Positions 8,426-16,828 are shown, numbered from the stretch's first letter. The stretch is 64,000 nt of DNA from Jatrophihabitans sp. GAS493 (GCF_900230215.1 NZ_LT907982.1:3038001-3102000), one strand, 5' to 3'. Numbers and translations: made by a program. The notes: generated by a model from the sequence alone, not told the origin.

Positions 8426-8645
8426 CGATGTTCCTTCCCTTCCGCGCTGGCTTGATGATGTCACCGGTCAATATGTCGGCTACTCCGATGTGTCTACCCC
8501 GACTGTTGAACACTTCGAGCTCGCAGTGTGTGCCGTCGTATTCGTATAGGTTGTCCTCTCGGTCCCGCCATCGTGCAGGCCCTGAGCGCGGGAGCTTTTC
8601 GAGGTCATCAACGAACGACGGCCTCGGTCGCGGTGTGTAAGTCAC
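8418..8645 (-). CDS. Colicin E3-like ribonuclease toxin domain, stand-alone
   Basis: 75 residues from GTG 8645, whose GTGA overlaps the stop of the preceding ORF. The core YEYDGTHCELEVFNSRGRH keeps the D-x2-H-x3-E arrangement of the colicin E3 catalytic triad (here Asp37, His40, Glu44); the ending ADILTGDIIKPARKGRNI matches the usual 'DP-TG-x-x-KP-KGR-I' tail. E3-type enzymes cut 16S rRNA in the decoding centre. Here the domain stands alone, without translocation or receptor parts, as in a toxin-antitoxin module. The open frame extends to 9083, but residues before GTG 8645 look non-coding. Confidence 0.75.
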   Translation of the reverse strand: MTYTPRPRPSFVDDLEKLPRSGPARWRDREDNLYEYDGTHCELEVFNSRGRHIGVADILTGDIIKPARKGRNIDV

Positions 8646-8836
8646 GGTCCATTCAGTTCCGATGGGGTGTTGAGACTTAGCGTACGCACGGATCCCAAGA
8701 ACTTCAGGAGGCGCGGCGATCGAGCGAAGACCGGGTGGTCTTTCATCAGTTTGGCCATGCGGGAGTTCGACCAACATCCGGTGACCGTGACGCCTACTAC
8801 TGCCCGAGTAGCAAAGCAAGGCCAATCGAGAATCAC
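8642..8836 (-). CDS. Small ORF leading the toxin operon
   Basis: 64 residues from GTG 8836, about 10 bases downstream of a TATATT -10 box (8853-8848), so the message could be leaderless. Its TGA overlaps the toxin GTG (GTGA), suggesting coupling. Composition is plausible for a protein (KLMKDHPVFARSPRLLKFLG) but no family is recognised. It may be a regulator, the N-terminal part of a toxin now in another frame, or a translated leader. Confidence 0.4.
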   Translation of the reverse strand: MILDWPCFATRAVVGVTVTGCWSNSRMAKLMKDHPVFARSPRLLKFLGSVRTLSLNTPSELNGP

Positions 8837-8842
8837 TTCGAG

Positions 8843-8870
8843 TTGAAAATATACCGAGACACGGTATACT
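8843..8870 (+). promoter_or_regulatory. Divergent promoter with operator palindrome
   Basis: A plus-strand promoter TTGAAA (8843-8848), 16-bp spacer, TATACT (8865-8870) serves the 8928 gene. A minus-strand -10 TATATT (8853-8848) serves the toxin operon. Both overlap the palindrome TATACCG-agaca-CGGTATA at 8850-8868, typical of an autoregulated toxin-antitoxin or phage-like switch. Confidence 0.65.
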
Positions 8871-8927
8871 TAAGGCTAGGACGGGCACCAACGGATGGAG
8901 CCCGAAGATAGCAAGGGATGCACAACT

Positions 8928-9407
8928 ATGGAATACGACCCGAGGAAGCTGGACAAGGTAGGTCTGGCCATGATGCTCGAGCTGGAGAGTGTGAAGGCCG
9001 CCTACGGCGGGACAGTGACCGAAGTGATCAAGAGCGTCTTCGACGGCTCCACGGCTGCCGTGCAAGCCGATCTCAAGTGGCACCAGACACTGATGGATAC
9101 CCTGTCGACCTGCATCGCCAATCTCCTACTCGTGCAGGGAATGGCGCCCCAGCGGGCGCACTTCTATACCGAGCGCTACGTAGCCAAGATGGTGGAGGAT
9201 GGCATCGTCTCCCAGAACTGGCACGCGACGGCAGCGCTAGTCGATACTGCCTGGCAGGTTGACCGGGCGCGATCGCACCAATGGTCTGACGGGCCCGCCG
9301 ATCCCGACGGCGCCTTCGGTGGCGAGATCCGTCTCACCACTGGCGCTCGCGGAACCGTCGTCACATCCGACGGGGGTCGTGTCGACTGGGCGGACGCGGA
9401 CGCCTGA
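8928..9407 (+). CDS. Hypothetical protein, 159 aa
   Basis: Starts at ATG 8928 (EYDPRKLDKVGLAMMLELES...); the frame opens at 8895. Residues 10-120 are predicted helical, with a hydrophobic patch IANLLLVQGM; the C-terminal 35 residues are Gly/Asp-rich. No known domain. The stop overlaps the start of the next gene (TGATG at 9405-9409), so it is co-translated with the zinc-ribbon endonuclease and probably works with it. Transcription is from the divergent promoter at 8843-8870. Confidence 0.6.
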   Translation: MEYDPRKLDKVGLAMMLELESVKAAYGGTVTEVIKSVFDGSTAAVQADLKWHQTLMDTLSTCIANLLLVQGMAPQRAHFYTERYVAKMVEDGIVSQNWHATAALVDTAWQVDRARSHQWSDGPADPDGAFGGEIRLTTGARGTVVTSDGGRVDWADADA

Positions 9408-10732
9408 TGCTCACCTCGATCAATCTCGCCGCCTATCCGCACCTGGCCGCGCAGTTCGACGTCGAGGCGAACGGTGGGCGTACGCCGGATCAGATCCCGG
9501 CTCGGACCGAAGAGAAGCTCTGGTGGCGCTGTCCGGTCGCACCAGATCATCGATGGCGGGCTACCGGGTACAAGCGGACTAGGGGGAGGGGCTGCCCAGC
9601 CTGCGCCGGCAAGCAGATATCGATCACCAACTCATTGGCCAACTACCCCCACCTCGTCGCGCAGTTCGACACTGATGCCAACGGCGGAGTGAGCGCGGAT
9701 CAGGTCCTCGCCGGCAGTCACTCGAGACTGTGGTGGCGCTGTCCGTTCGCACCTGACCACCGATGGGTGGCCGAGGTACGGATGCGAGTCCGGGGGACCG
9801 GCTGTCCCGCGTGTGCCGGGCGGCAAGTTTCAGTAACCAACAGCCTCGCCAACCATCCGCATCTCGCCACCCAGTTCGACGTCGAAGCGAACGGTGGCCT
9901 TGCTCCGGATCAGGTACTGGAGGGCTCGCACCAGCTGTACTGGTGGTCCTGCCCGGCCGCCGCAGACCACCGCTGGCAAGCGCGCCCGTACAGCCGCGTC
10001 GACGGCGACGGCTGCCCCTTCTGCGCCAGTCGTCGGGTATCTATGACGAACAGTCTCGCCACCGTTGACCCGATCCTGGCCCAGCAATTCGACGTGCTCA
10101 CCAACGAGTGTATGCCAGACGAGGTCATGGCCAACCGGACCAAGAAAGTCGCATGGATCTGCCCGTCGAACTCCGAGCACCGCTGGACCTCGACGATCAA
10201 CAACCGAATGAGGGGGAACGGGTGCCCGGCCTGCGCAGCGATCACCGTCTCAGCGCGCGAAGTACGTCTCGCCGCTGAGCTGGATGCTGTGCTCGGACTC
10301 GACGTCACGGACCAACTCGTGAAGCTACCTGGCCACCGTCCGATGTACGTGGACGTGCTCTGCCGGCAGCGCATGCTCGTCGTCGAGTACGACGGAGCGA
10401 GATGGCACCATGGCGAGAAGAAGGAACGCGCCGACCGATCCAAGACCGACCGCCTAGCAGCGGCCGGCTACACGGTCGTGAGAGCCCGTGAGCGCCCCTT
10501 GCCACTCACGGGCGCGCTCGATGTATCGGTCGCCGGATACGGATCGATTCACGGCGTCACGGCGGAGGTGCTCGACGCGATTGCACGCCACCGCCCCGAC
10601 GTCCTCGCCCGATCTGACGCTGCTGCCTACCGGCACAACGGCGTCACACTCGGACACGACGCGGCAGACGCGAGGTTGGCCAGAATTCGACTTCGCGCGG
10701 ACGACACGCGCCGCCGAAGGCACTCGGCGTAG
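9407..10732 (+). CDS. Zinc-ribbon repeat protein with C-terminal Vsr-like endonuclease domain
   Basis: 441 residues. Four tandem repeats of about 65 residues (roughly 1-68, 69-133, 134-199, 200-266) each carry a W-x-C...HRW...G-x-CPxC pattern, the treble-clef zinc ribbon of DUF4379 (PF14311). Residues about 280-375 form a Vsr/DUF559-like nuclease fold: a predicted helix, then YVDVLC, VVEYDGARWHHG, and R-S-K-T-D-R-L-AAAGYTVVRARE. Such fusions occur in actinobacterial mobile and defence loci. The ribbons probably bind DNA or RNA and position the nuclease. Coupled to the gene upstream. Target unknown. Confidence 0.75.
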   Translation: MLTSINLAAYPHLAAQFDVEANGGRTPDQIPARTEEKLWWRCPVAPDHRWRATGYKRTRGRGCPACAGKQISITNSLANYPHLVAQFDTDANGGVSADQVLAGSHSRLWWRCPFAPDHRWVAEVRMRVRGTGCPACAGRQVSVTNSLANHPHLATQFDVEANGGLAPDQVLEGSHQLYWWSCPAAADHRWQARPYSRVDGDGCPFCASRRVSMTNSLATVDPILAQQFDVLTNECMPDEVMANRTKKVAWICPSNSEHRWTSTINNRMRGNGCPACAAITVSAREVRLAAELDAVLGLDVTDQLVKLPGHRPMYVDVLCRQRMLVVEYDGARWHHGEKKERADRSKTDRLAAAGYTVVRARERPLPLTGALDVSVAGYGSIHGVTAEVLDAIARHRPDVLARSDAAAYRHNGVTLGHDAADARLARIRLRADDTRRRRHSA

Positions 10733-10883
10733 AGCGCCGTCAGTGGGTCGCGCCGGGCCGCTTGTCGCGACGATCCGTCGGGCTTCGGTCGCCCGAACTC
10801 GGTCAGCTAGGAGACCGAAGCGTCGCGCTGCGTCGGATGATGCCGACCCGTGCCAGCCGCTGCCGGCGCACTGAGATCGAGAC

Positions 10884-11138
10884 CTAGCTAGGTCGCCGTT
10901 CGCTGGTCGAAGGCGGCTTGAGCTTCTTAGGTCTCCCCGTTCGGCCGGGCCGCTCAGCGAGCCACTTCTGCGCCGTCGCCTCGCTCCATCCGGACACCCG
11001 GCGCCGGCCCGGGTCCTCGCTGATTCCGATGACGACATCCGGTGCGGGAAGCAGCTTGGTGTTGAGGCTGTCCGGCTTGACCTTCGCGAGATCGGCAAGG
11101 TCGGAGACGCTGTAGAAGTGCTTCGATCGCGCTGCCAT
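10884..11138 (-). CDS. Small helix-turn-helix protein, 84 aa
   Basis: From ATG 11138 with AGGTGG upstream; the longer frame to 11333 has no better start. Residues about 8-60 (YSVSDLADLAKVKPDSLNTK, then VSGWSEATAQKWLAER) resemble an AlpA/MerR-like winged helix in which a recognition helix follows a Leu-rich turn. The tail is basic (GRTGRPKKLKPP). It could regulate the island or act as an excisionase-like factor. Orientation is opposite to the endonuclease gene. Confidence 0.6.
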   Translation of the reverse strand: MAARSKHFYSVSDLADLAKVKPDSLNTKLLPAPDVVIGISEDPGRRRVSGWSEATAQKWLAERPGRTGRPKKLKPPSTSERRPS

Positions 11139-13006
11139 CAGTCCACCTCTCGCTTCGGAAAAATTGGCGTCGCCTGCCTCCGAGAAACCTACCGCCGGAC
11201 GCTCGACCGGGGACACGAACTCGCCGCGCCACGCCGATCCGACGAGCCACGTCTGATGCCCGACGCGGGGACCCGCTTGGGGTACCGAAGGTGGTCGCTG
11301 ACCCGGCGAAAATCGCAGCGCAGAAGTGGCCACTCGCGTTCTCCGGTTGCGACATTCGGCGGGCGTTCGGCGGACGCTTTCAGTCAGTGTTCAGGAGAGT
11401 GACGAGCGGTCGCGACGACTTGCGATTGAGCGTGTCCGGCGTCATCGACTAGCCCCCGGGGTCGTCCGAAACTGTCCGCTGCGAGGGCCGTCCCCACGAC
11501 CTACCCGTGGACGCCGGCGGCGCTTGCGCACTCGCAGATGGTCTATCCGATCGCGTAGCGTCGGACGGGCCTGGCGATAGCCGCCGGGGTCGATGGTGAC
11601 AACAGATTTGAGGCTCGGGCTGGCGCCCTCGCACGTTGCCGGGCGTGACGTCTCGAGGCGCCTCGACGACGCCGCTCAGGGGTTTGGTCCGGCGCGTGGC
11701 GGTGAAGGTATTTGCGCTTCTGGTGTGCCCTGGCAGTGGTGGCCAAGGCGGCTGACGGAGAGGCGTTGCCGCCGAGAATGCACCGCTCGGAGGACGCCCC
11801 ATCGATTGCTCGGCTCGGCTCCGCCAACGGGTCGACTCCGATCTGTCGGCCAGCTTCACGGTGAACCGAAATGGACCGCGGCGCGTCGGTGGTCGGCCGT
11901 CCCGCGATCGGCCACAATCGATGCCCGCCGGCCTCCTTCTGACGCACTCGGTCTCTTGATGTTGCATGCTCGACAGCGAGCGACGAGGACGACGTCACAT
12001 GGGGTCTGGCGACAGGCTCCGACTCGTCGATGGCCGCGTACGTTGCACACCTGGAAGGTCATGCCTTACGTCTGCGTGCCCTCGTACAGGAACCCGAATC
12101 GCGCGGAGCGAGTTCGGTCTGCCGCGGCGAGGGCCCGCTTCACGTTCGCCTCCGCGTTTGCGGTGACGGACCGTTTTGGAGCGAAGCGGAAAAATAGTAA
12201 GTCGCTGTACGGCCTGAGAGCCAGAAATCTCCGGAAATTCCGGGCCAGAAATCTGCTAAGCTCTGGCAGATTTCGAATCTACGCAAAAACGTCTATAACG
12301 AATCCCAATGCGGACCACACGCGGCGGTAGATACGTCAATTTCTGCGCGGTGGACGACGCTCCCGCGCGACTCTACGCATGATGCGTTGCATGAGGAGCT
12401 TCAGCGAATTCCAGGCGCCGACGGACGCCCGCCGGCGACGTGACACCGGCGCCAGAGATACCGATACCGACCAGCGGGTGGAGGCCGGATCGATGCCGAG
12501 GCAGGTGGTGAGCCAGCCCAGAACGGGGCGTCGGGTGGCACCAGTTCTCGGGGTGCTTCTGCGGCGCTACGTTGTCCATGCGCGGGTCCCGCTGACCCGT
12601 CGAAGCCGAGGCGTCGACGGGTCAATCAGCGCCACGACAGAAGCAACACTTGCCTGTCGGCTCCCACTCGTGAAGACCTCGTCGTCCGCCGGGGTGGCGA
12701 CCACTCGGCATGACAGTTGGTCGTGGATAAATGACTAGCCCGTCGACGCAGCGAATGGATTCTCTGCCGAGCAGAGTGGGTAACCCGCGATGCTCTGCCG
12801 CGGCCCGTCTGGACCCGTTTTGGGGTGGCATATGGAACCCAGGTAGCACCGCGTCCTGGACGTCCCGTCGCGGCCAAGAGCGAGCGGCTGACTCCGGTCG
12901 GACACGTGCTCCAAGGGCGTTCCGAGAGCGATCCGAAGGACAGGCGATCAGCGACATCACGTCCCGCCATCGCGACGTTCGGCTGTCGGCGCTGGCGGCT
13001 ATCAGC
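11139..13006. other. Gene-poor stretch, mostly decayed sequence
   Basis: Several open frames exist on both strands, but all have low-complexity Arg/Pro/Ser-rich translations and none resembles a protein. The one structured part is at 12220-12274: two perfect 11-bp direct repeats around a palindrome. The 3' end (from about 12950) belongs to the frameshifted gene that follows. Confidence 0.5.
12220..12274. repeat. Direct repeats flanking a palindrome
   Basis: GCCAGAAATCT occurs at 12220-12230 and 12244-12254, exactly flanking CCGGAAATTCCGG (12231-12243), a perfect palindrome around a central A. A third partial copy, inverted (GCAGATTTC), is at 12266-12274. The block is more AT-rich than its surroundings. 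It may be an operator or a recombinase or replication-protein binding site. Confidence 0.55.
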
Positions 13007-14133
13007 ATGTGGCGCACGCTCACGGTCGAGCAGGTCGCGGCCATCGTTGGACAGCCATCTTTCGCCAGTCGTCGCTGGTGGATCGAGACGTGCTGTGGGC
13101 GAGTGGCCTCGTCGAGGAGGGCCGTCTGGCCGGGCAAAACTTCAGAGGCGTCCCGCTCTACCGACCGTATCGATCAGGCGACTTCGACAGGCTTGCCCGA
13201 CGCCTGTCGCAAGCGGATCTGGCGGGCGTGACCGGCGGCGTTTCGTGGAGGTGGGGCAGCCAATTCGATCGGCACAATCTATTGGGTGCGGAGCTCGCAC
13301 TGCGCGTGGCCGAGTACACGACTATGGCCTGCGTCCTCGGCGAATCGGTTGCCGGAGTCGACCTCATTTCACGCCTGCTGGGAACCCGCGTCCGAGCGGG
13401 CTCCAGTCGCGCCGCGGACGCGCTATTCGTCCGCGAGGACGGCATGCTGATCGCTGTCGAAATCACCGCGACTGTCACGAAAAACCTGCAGCAGAAGGCC
13501 GAGAATTGGGCGTCCGTCCTGCAGGCCGACAAGCAGCGGAGGCTAGTCGTGCTCTTCCTCGAGTGCTCCCATCCTGACTTCGTCGGGCGAGGTAACAGGG
13601 TTCATGCTCAGCTGCAAACGGTCGTGAATAAGGCAGCAAATTCGAGCATGCCAATGGTGATGAACGACGTGCCAGATCGAATGCTCGTCGCCCGATGGCG
13701 AGACTGGTTCCCGTCACCCGGTGAGGTCCACCGTCGGTTCCTCGCGTTGGAGGCGGCGGTGCCCACGGGCCAGAACGCGAGGGATCGCTGGCGGCAGGTT
13801 TGGGCGCTCGACCCCTTCGCATTTCCGTGGGACGGCGGGGACGAAGTCGAGGAGGCCGAAACGATCAACAGATTCCGGTCGCTCTACGGCGTACCGCACT
13901 GGATGAGAAGTCGTACGCCGGAATATTCCGCGTTGGCGCCGAAGCACGAGAAGCTTGACGACAAGGGCGCCGCGGACACCGCGGACGTTGGCCGAGCACA
14001 TACCGCCGTTGCTCAGCCCGGTCCGGTTCGCCCCCTGTTCGTCGCTGAGCCGACGCTTGCGCGGCCGGTTGAAGTCGCAATGCCGAGGCCGACTTCCCTA
14101 CTTGGGTTCCCGCCACGACCTCCTTACCGCTAG
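13007..14133 (+). pseudogene. Winged-helix + nuclease-fold protein (replication-relaxation-like), frameshifted
   Basis: The N-terminal part reads in one frame (SALAAISMWRTLTVEQVAAI) and the rest in another from about 13062 (FRQSSLVDRDVLWASGLVEE...). Adding one C at 13061-13063 restores a continuous wHTH. After it, residues such as ADALFVREDGMLIAVEITAT resemble the D-x(n)-E-x-T core of a restriction-endonuclease-like fold, as in replication-relaxation-type proteins of actinobacterial plasmids. The last 80 residues are a Pro-rich tail. ATG 13007 is the first in the upstream frame, but the helix seems to begin earlier, so the true start is probably upstream. A sequencing error cannot be excluded. 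Confidence 0.5.
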
Positions 14134-14909
14134 GTAATCGCTCCGTCGGTTCTGACGATCATGAGGTGCCTGGACCAGTGGCTGTCGTCGCAGTCGAGGC
14201 CGTGAACTGTGGTGGTGGTGCCGTCGTCCCAGGGGAGGGTGTCGACGTATTCGACGTGGTAGTGGCCGTGCCAGACGTGGGTGGGTCGGACGTCGGCGAC
14301 GACTTGGAGGAGTTGGTGTCGGTGGCAGCGTGAGTCGGCGATGGCGTCGGCGGGCCACTTGCTGTCGCTGCCTTCGTGGATGCCGGGGATGCGGGTGCCG
14401 GCGGGGGCGTCGTGGGTGACCATGACGTCGACCGGTCCATCTTCGCTGGCGGTGGCCAGGTCGGCGGCGCTGAGGGTCTCTTGGGGCCACCAACTCTTTC
14501 CCTGGACACGTAGTTTCCGGTCGACGCTGATGGCGCCGCCGAGGGCCATCCAGGTGGTGCCGTTCTAGGTCCAGCGGACGCCGCGGGGGAGGTGATGGAT
14601 GTGATCGGTGATCAGGCGTAGGCCGGTGTCGGGGTTGATCGGGCGAGCGTTGAGACGGTCGTGGTCTTCGTGGTTGCCGTCGACGAACAACAGCCGGATG
14701 TTGTGCTCGTCGAGGCGCGCTTCCAGCCGTTGCAGGAACTTTCTGGTGGCGGGTGTCATGGTCCAGAATCCGAAGTCGCCGAGCTGCACGATGACCTGGG
14801 CTTGGGCCGCGGCGGCCCGGTCGATCGCCTGCTGTGCCCACCACAGATTGCCGTGCCAATCGCCGGCGACGGCGATGCGGTCGGGCTGGAAGTCGAAGTG
14901 CGCGGTCAT
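14130..14909 (-). pseudogene. Metallophosphoesterase with one in-frame TAG
   Basis: A single frame runs from ATG 14909 to 14130 except for a TAG at 14567-14565. The first part has the calcineurin-like motifs GDWHGN, QLGDFGFW and VDGNHEDH; the second has VTHDAP and HGHYHVEY. All metal-ligand blocks are present in order, so this was a complete enzyme of about 259 residues. The stop sits where related proteins often have Trp (VRWT-*-NGTTWMALGGA), consistent with TGG to TAG. It yields a truncated protein lacking the last two metal motifs unless TAG is read through. Divergent from the HAD gene at 14975. Confidence 0.75.
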
Positions 14910-14927
14910 GGGTTCATGGTCGCAAGC

Positions 14928-14956
14928 ACCTACGACAGCATTAATCTGTCGTAGGT
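14928..14956. promoter_or_regulatory. Perfect 11-bp-arm inverted repeat, probable operator
   Basis: ACCTACGACAG - 7 bases (cattaat) - CTGTCGTAGGT, located between the divergent phosphoesterase (14909) and HAD (14975) genes. The AT-rich centre could hold a -10 box. Probably a dimeric regulator site controlling both. Confidence 0.6.
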
Positions 14957-14974
14957 CCTTGAGAGCATCAAAGT

Positions 14975-15550
14975 ATGACGATGTCCGAGCTGCCACCGGT
15001 GTGGCTGCTCGACGTCGACGGGGTTGTGAACGCGACCGCATCGCGTGGCGATCGCACGGTCTGGCCGCTGGAGGCGTGGCACCGGGACGAGGTGACGGAC
15101 CTGGACGGCGACGTGTACCCGGTCCTCTACGCCGACCCTGTGTTGAATTTTCTGCGCGTGGTTCATGAGCGTGGTGCGGCGGAGGTGCGGTGGCACACCA
15201 CCTGGCAGCACAGTGCCCCACAGCGCCTCGCCGCGGCGCTGGGCTTGCCGGACTGGCCGGTCGCTGTGGCGCCGGAGTTCACGGACAAGCACGACTCCGG
15301 GTACGAGGAGTCGGGCTGGGTTCCGGTGGGTGCTCGATGGTGGAAACTGGGAGCGGCGGTGCGAGTGGGGGAACAGGAGGGGCGGCGTCTGGTCTGGACC
15401 GACGACGACCTCAATGCCGAGCGGCGGTGGCCCGGGTCCGAGCTGCGCGAGTACCTGAAGCGGGCTGACTTGTTAGCCGTCTCCCCGCCCAGCAACGTCG
15501 GTCTGACGCCGAAGAATCTACGGACCGTCGCGGCCTTCTTAGACCTGTAG
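14975..15550 (+). CDS. HAD-like phosphatase-fold protein (HAD_SAK_2-like)
   Basis: 191 residues. The N-terminal LLDVDGVVNA is the HAD motif I (Asp-x-Asp). WHTTWQHSAPQRLAAALGL is the motif found in the HAD-like domain associated with 'Swiss-army-knife' RNA-repair proteins; WTDDDLN near residue 147 matches motif IV acidic residues. No signal peptide. It shares a divergent control region with a metallophosphoesterase, so both may have acted on nucleic-acid phosphates; that is inference. Start ATG 14975; a second ATG two codons on (14981) is equally possible. Confidence 0.65.
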   Translation: MTMSELPPVWLLDVDGVVNATASRGDRTVWPLEAWHRDEVTDLDGDVYPVLYADPVLNFLRVVHERGAAEVRWHTTWQHSAPQRLAAALGLPDWPVAVAPEFTDKHDSGYEESGWVPVGARWWKLGAAVRVGEQEGRRLVWTDDDLNAERRWPGSELREYLKRADLLAVSPPSNVGLTPKNLRTVAAFLDL

Positions 15551-15582
15551 AAGTCGGGGCCGCGCGGGTGCTGGAGGCCGGG

Positions 15583-15906
15583 TCATCGAACTCGCGGTGG
15601 GAGGCGGGTGATGAGTCGGATCGTGGAGCTGATCCGCCACTGTTCCATGTCCGGGTTCAGCGGGTCGTCGAAGAAGACGTGCGACGAAGCACCGACGGCT
15701 GGATAGGCCACGACGCGGGTAATTGGGTGCGTGGCGTCGTCGTGAGCGAACCGTTGACGGCCTTCGCCTCGGAGTCGCTGGTAGGTCATGGCGTCGAGGT
15801 CCCAGACGTGCTGGGAGCCCTGCGAGGTGACGAGCCAACGGCCGCCGAGACCGTCCCGCAGCGCTTCGATGGTGTCTTCTGGCTCTGTCGTTAAGGGGTC
15901 ATCCAT
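15583..15906 (-). CDS. Hypothetical protein, 107 aa
   Basis: Acidic N-terminus (MDDPLTTEPEDTIEALRDGL), then GRWLVTSQGSQHVWDLDAMT, an Arg-rich loop, and HPITRVVAYPAVGASSHVFF. Trp and Asp placement suggests a small beta-rich domain. The pattern 'G-x-W-x-V-x-T-x-GS-x-H-x-W-D-L-D' is familiar from small actinobacterial hypothetical proteins, but I know no function. Convergent with the HAD gene and divergent from the surface-protein fragment. Confidence 0.5.
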   Translation of the reverse strand: MDDPLTTEPEDTIEALRDGLGGRWLVTSQGSQHVWDLDAMTYQRLRGEGRQRFAHDDATHPITRVVAYPAVGASSHVFFDDPLNPDMEQWRISSTIRLITRLPPRVR

Positions 15907-15918
15907 CGGGTCATTGTC

Positions 15919-16788
15919 TTGTCAAGGTCTGACAGTTCCCCGGTCGGTGCCGCACCGTACGGTCGCCGACGCTCCGACGCGTTCGTCCCGGCCGGTCCTC
16001 CACTGGTGATGCACGCCCCGGTCGCCACCGTCAACGGAACTGCGATCGACCTCACCTGGACCAGCGGCAACGACAACGGCGGCGCCAACGGCTCGGTCGT
16101 CACCGGCTACACCGTCCAGTTCGCCAGCGGCGACAACGGCACCGCCTGCACCACCAACGGCGCGGCCATGGGCTGCACCGTCACCGGGCTGGCCACCGAC
16201 ACCGACTACACCTTCACCGTGACCGCGACCAACGCCAAGGGCACCTCGCCGCTGAGCCCCGTCTCGAACGTCGCGCGGATCGGCTCGACCGGCACCGGCG
16301 GCGGGGGAGGGACCTGCACCTCGACCTCGGCCGACGGCTGCGGTTCGGTCATCGTCGACGGAAGCATCAGCATCTCTCTCGACAACGCCGACTCCTCCTT
16401 CGCCCTCGGAGGCCAGTCCGGCACCGACAGCAGCACCCCGGACAACACCATCTCCTACGTGGTGACGACCAACAACGCCGCCGGATACTCCGTCAGCGTC
16501 AAGTCCGACCAGCCCACCTTGACCCCGGACAGCGCGAAGAACTCGGACAAGATCTCCTTCGACGCCATCACCGCCACCGGCACCGCATTCGTCAGCGGCA
16601 CCATCCCCAACGACGGTACATCAGACGGCGGGTCGGCCCAGCTGGCCACCGGCGGCACGGTCTACACCCAGACCGCCCGTTCCAAGGCCACCGGCGACAC
16701 CCACACCACGACCTTCGGAGTGAACATCCCGTTCGTCGCAGCCGATGCCTACCGAGGCACCGTCACCTTCACCGCCAGCGCCAACTAG
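15919..16788 (+). CDS. Surface-type protein with fibronectin III domain, N-terminally truncated
   Basis: No signal peptide is present: the frame opens with Arg/Ser-rich sequence and directly enters a fibronectin type III domain (about residues 30-120: VNGTAIDLTWTSGNDNGGAN, YTVQFASG, TDYTFTVTATNAKGTSPLSP). A Gly-rich hinge follows, then a Thr/Ser-rich beta-sandwich domain to the end. It looks like the C-terminal part of a longer exported protein whose start is lost. GC content is notably higher than its neighbours, and it ends in a strong hairpin. Expression is doubtful. Confidence 0.55.
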   Translation: MSRSDSSPVGAAPYGRRRSDAFVPAGPPLVMHAPVATVNGTAIDLTWTSGNDNGGANGSVVTGYTVQFASGDNGTACTTNGAAMGCTVTGLATDTDYTFTVTATNAKGTSPLSPVSNVARIGSTGTGGGGGTCTSTSADGCGSVIVDGSISISLDNADSSFALGGQSGTDSSTPDNTISYVVTTNNAAGYSVSVKSDQPTLTPDSAKNSDKISFDAITATGTAFVSGTIPNDGTSDGGSAQLATGGTVYTQTARSKATGDTHTTTFGVNIPFVAADAYRGTVTFTASAN

Positions 16789-16828
16789 AGGAGTAGCCGG
16801 ACCGGGACTCGCCGGTCTGGCTATTCCT
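16789..16828 (+). terminator. Hairpin terminator after the fn3 gene
   Basis: AGGAGTAGCCGGACC pairs with GGTCTGGCTATTCCT (15-bp stem with two G-U pairs) starting just after the TAG at 16786-16788. No long T run, as is common in high-GC bacteria. Also positioned to stop the convergent minus-strand gene. Confidence 0.7.

Noticed and set aside
8646..9083. N-terminal extension of the E3-like toxin frame to 9083
   Set aside because: The added residues look like antisense of the divergent gene and cross its promoter; the GTG at 8645 with the GTGA overlap explains the toxin better.
9407..10300. CRISPR-like regular repeats in the zinc-ribbon gene and in the propeller gene
   Set aside because: The repeats are long, codon-periodic, diverged and without unique spacers; they encode protein repeats. 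No CRISPR array was found in the window.
11593..12330. Open frame of 245 codons on the plus strand
   Set aside because: Translation is Arg/Thr/Ser-rich with no domain pattern, uneven codon use and no ribosome site; the minus strand and other frames are equally open in this high-GC stretch.
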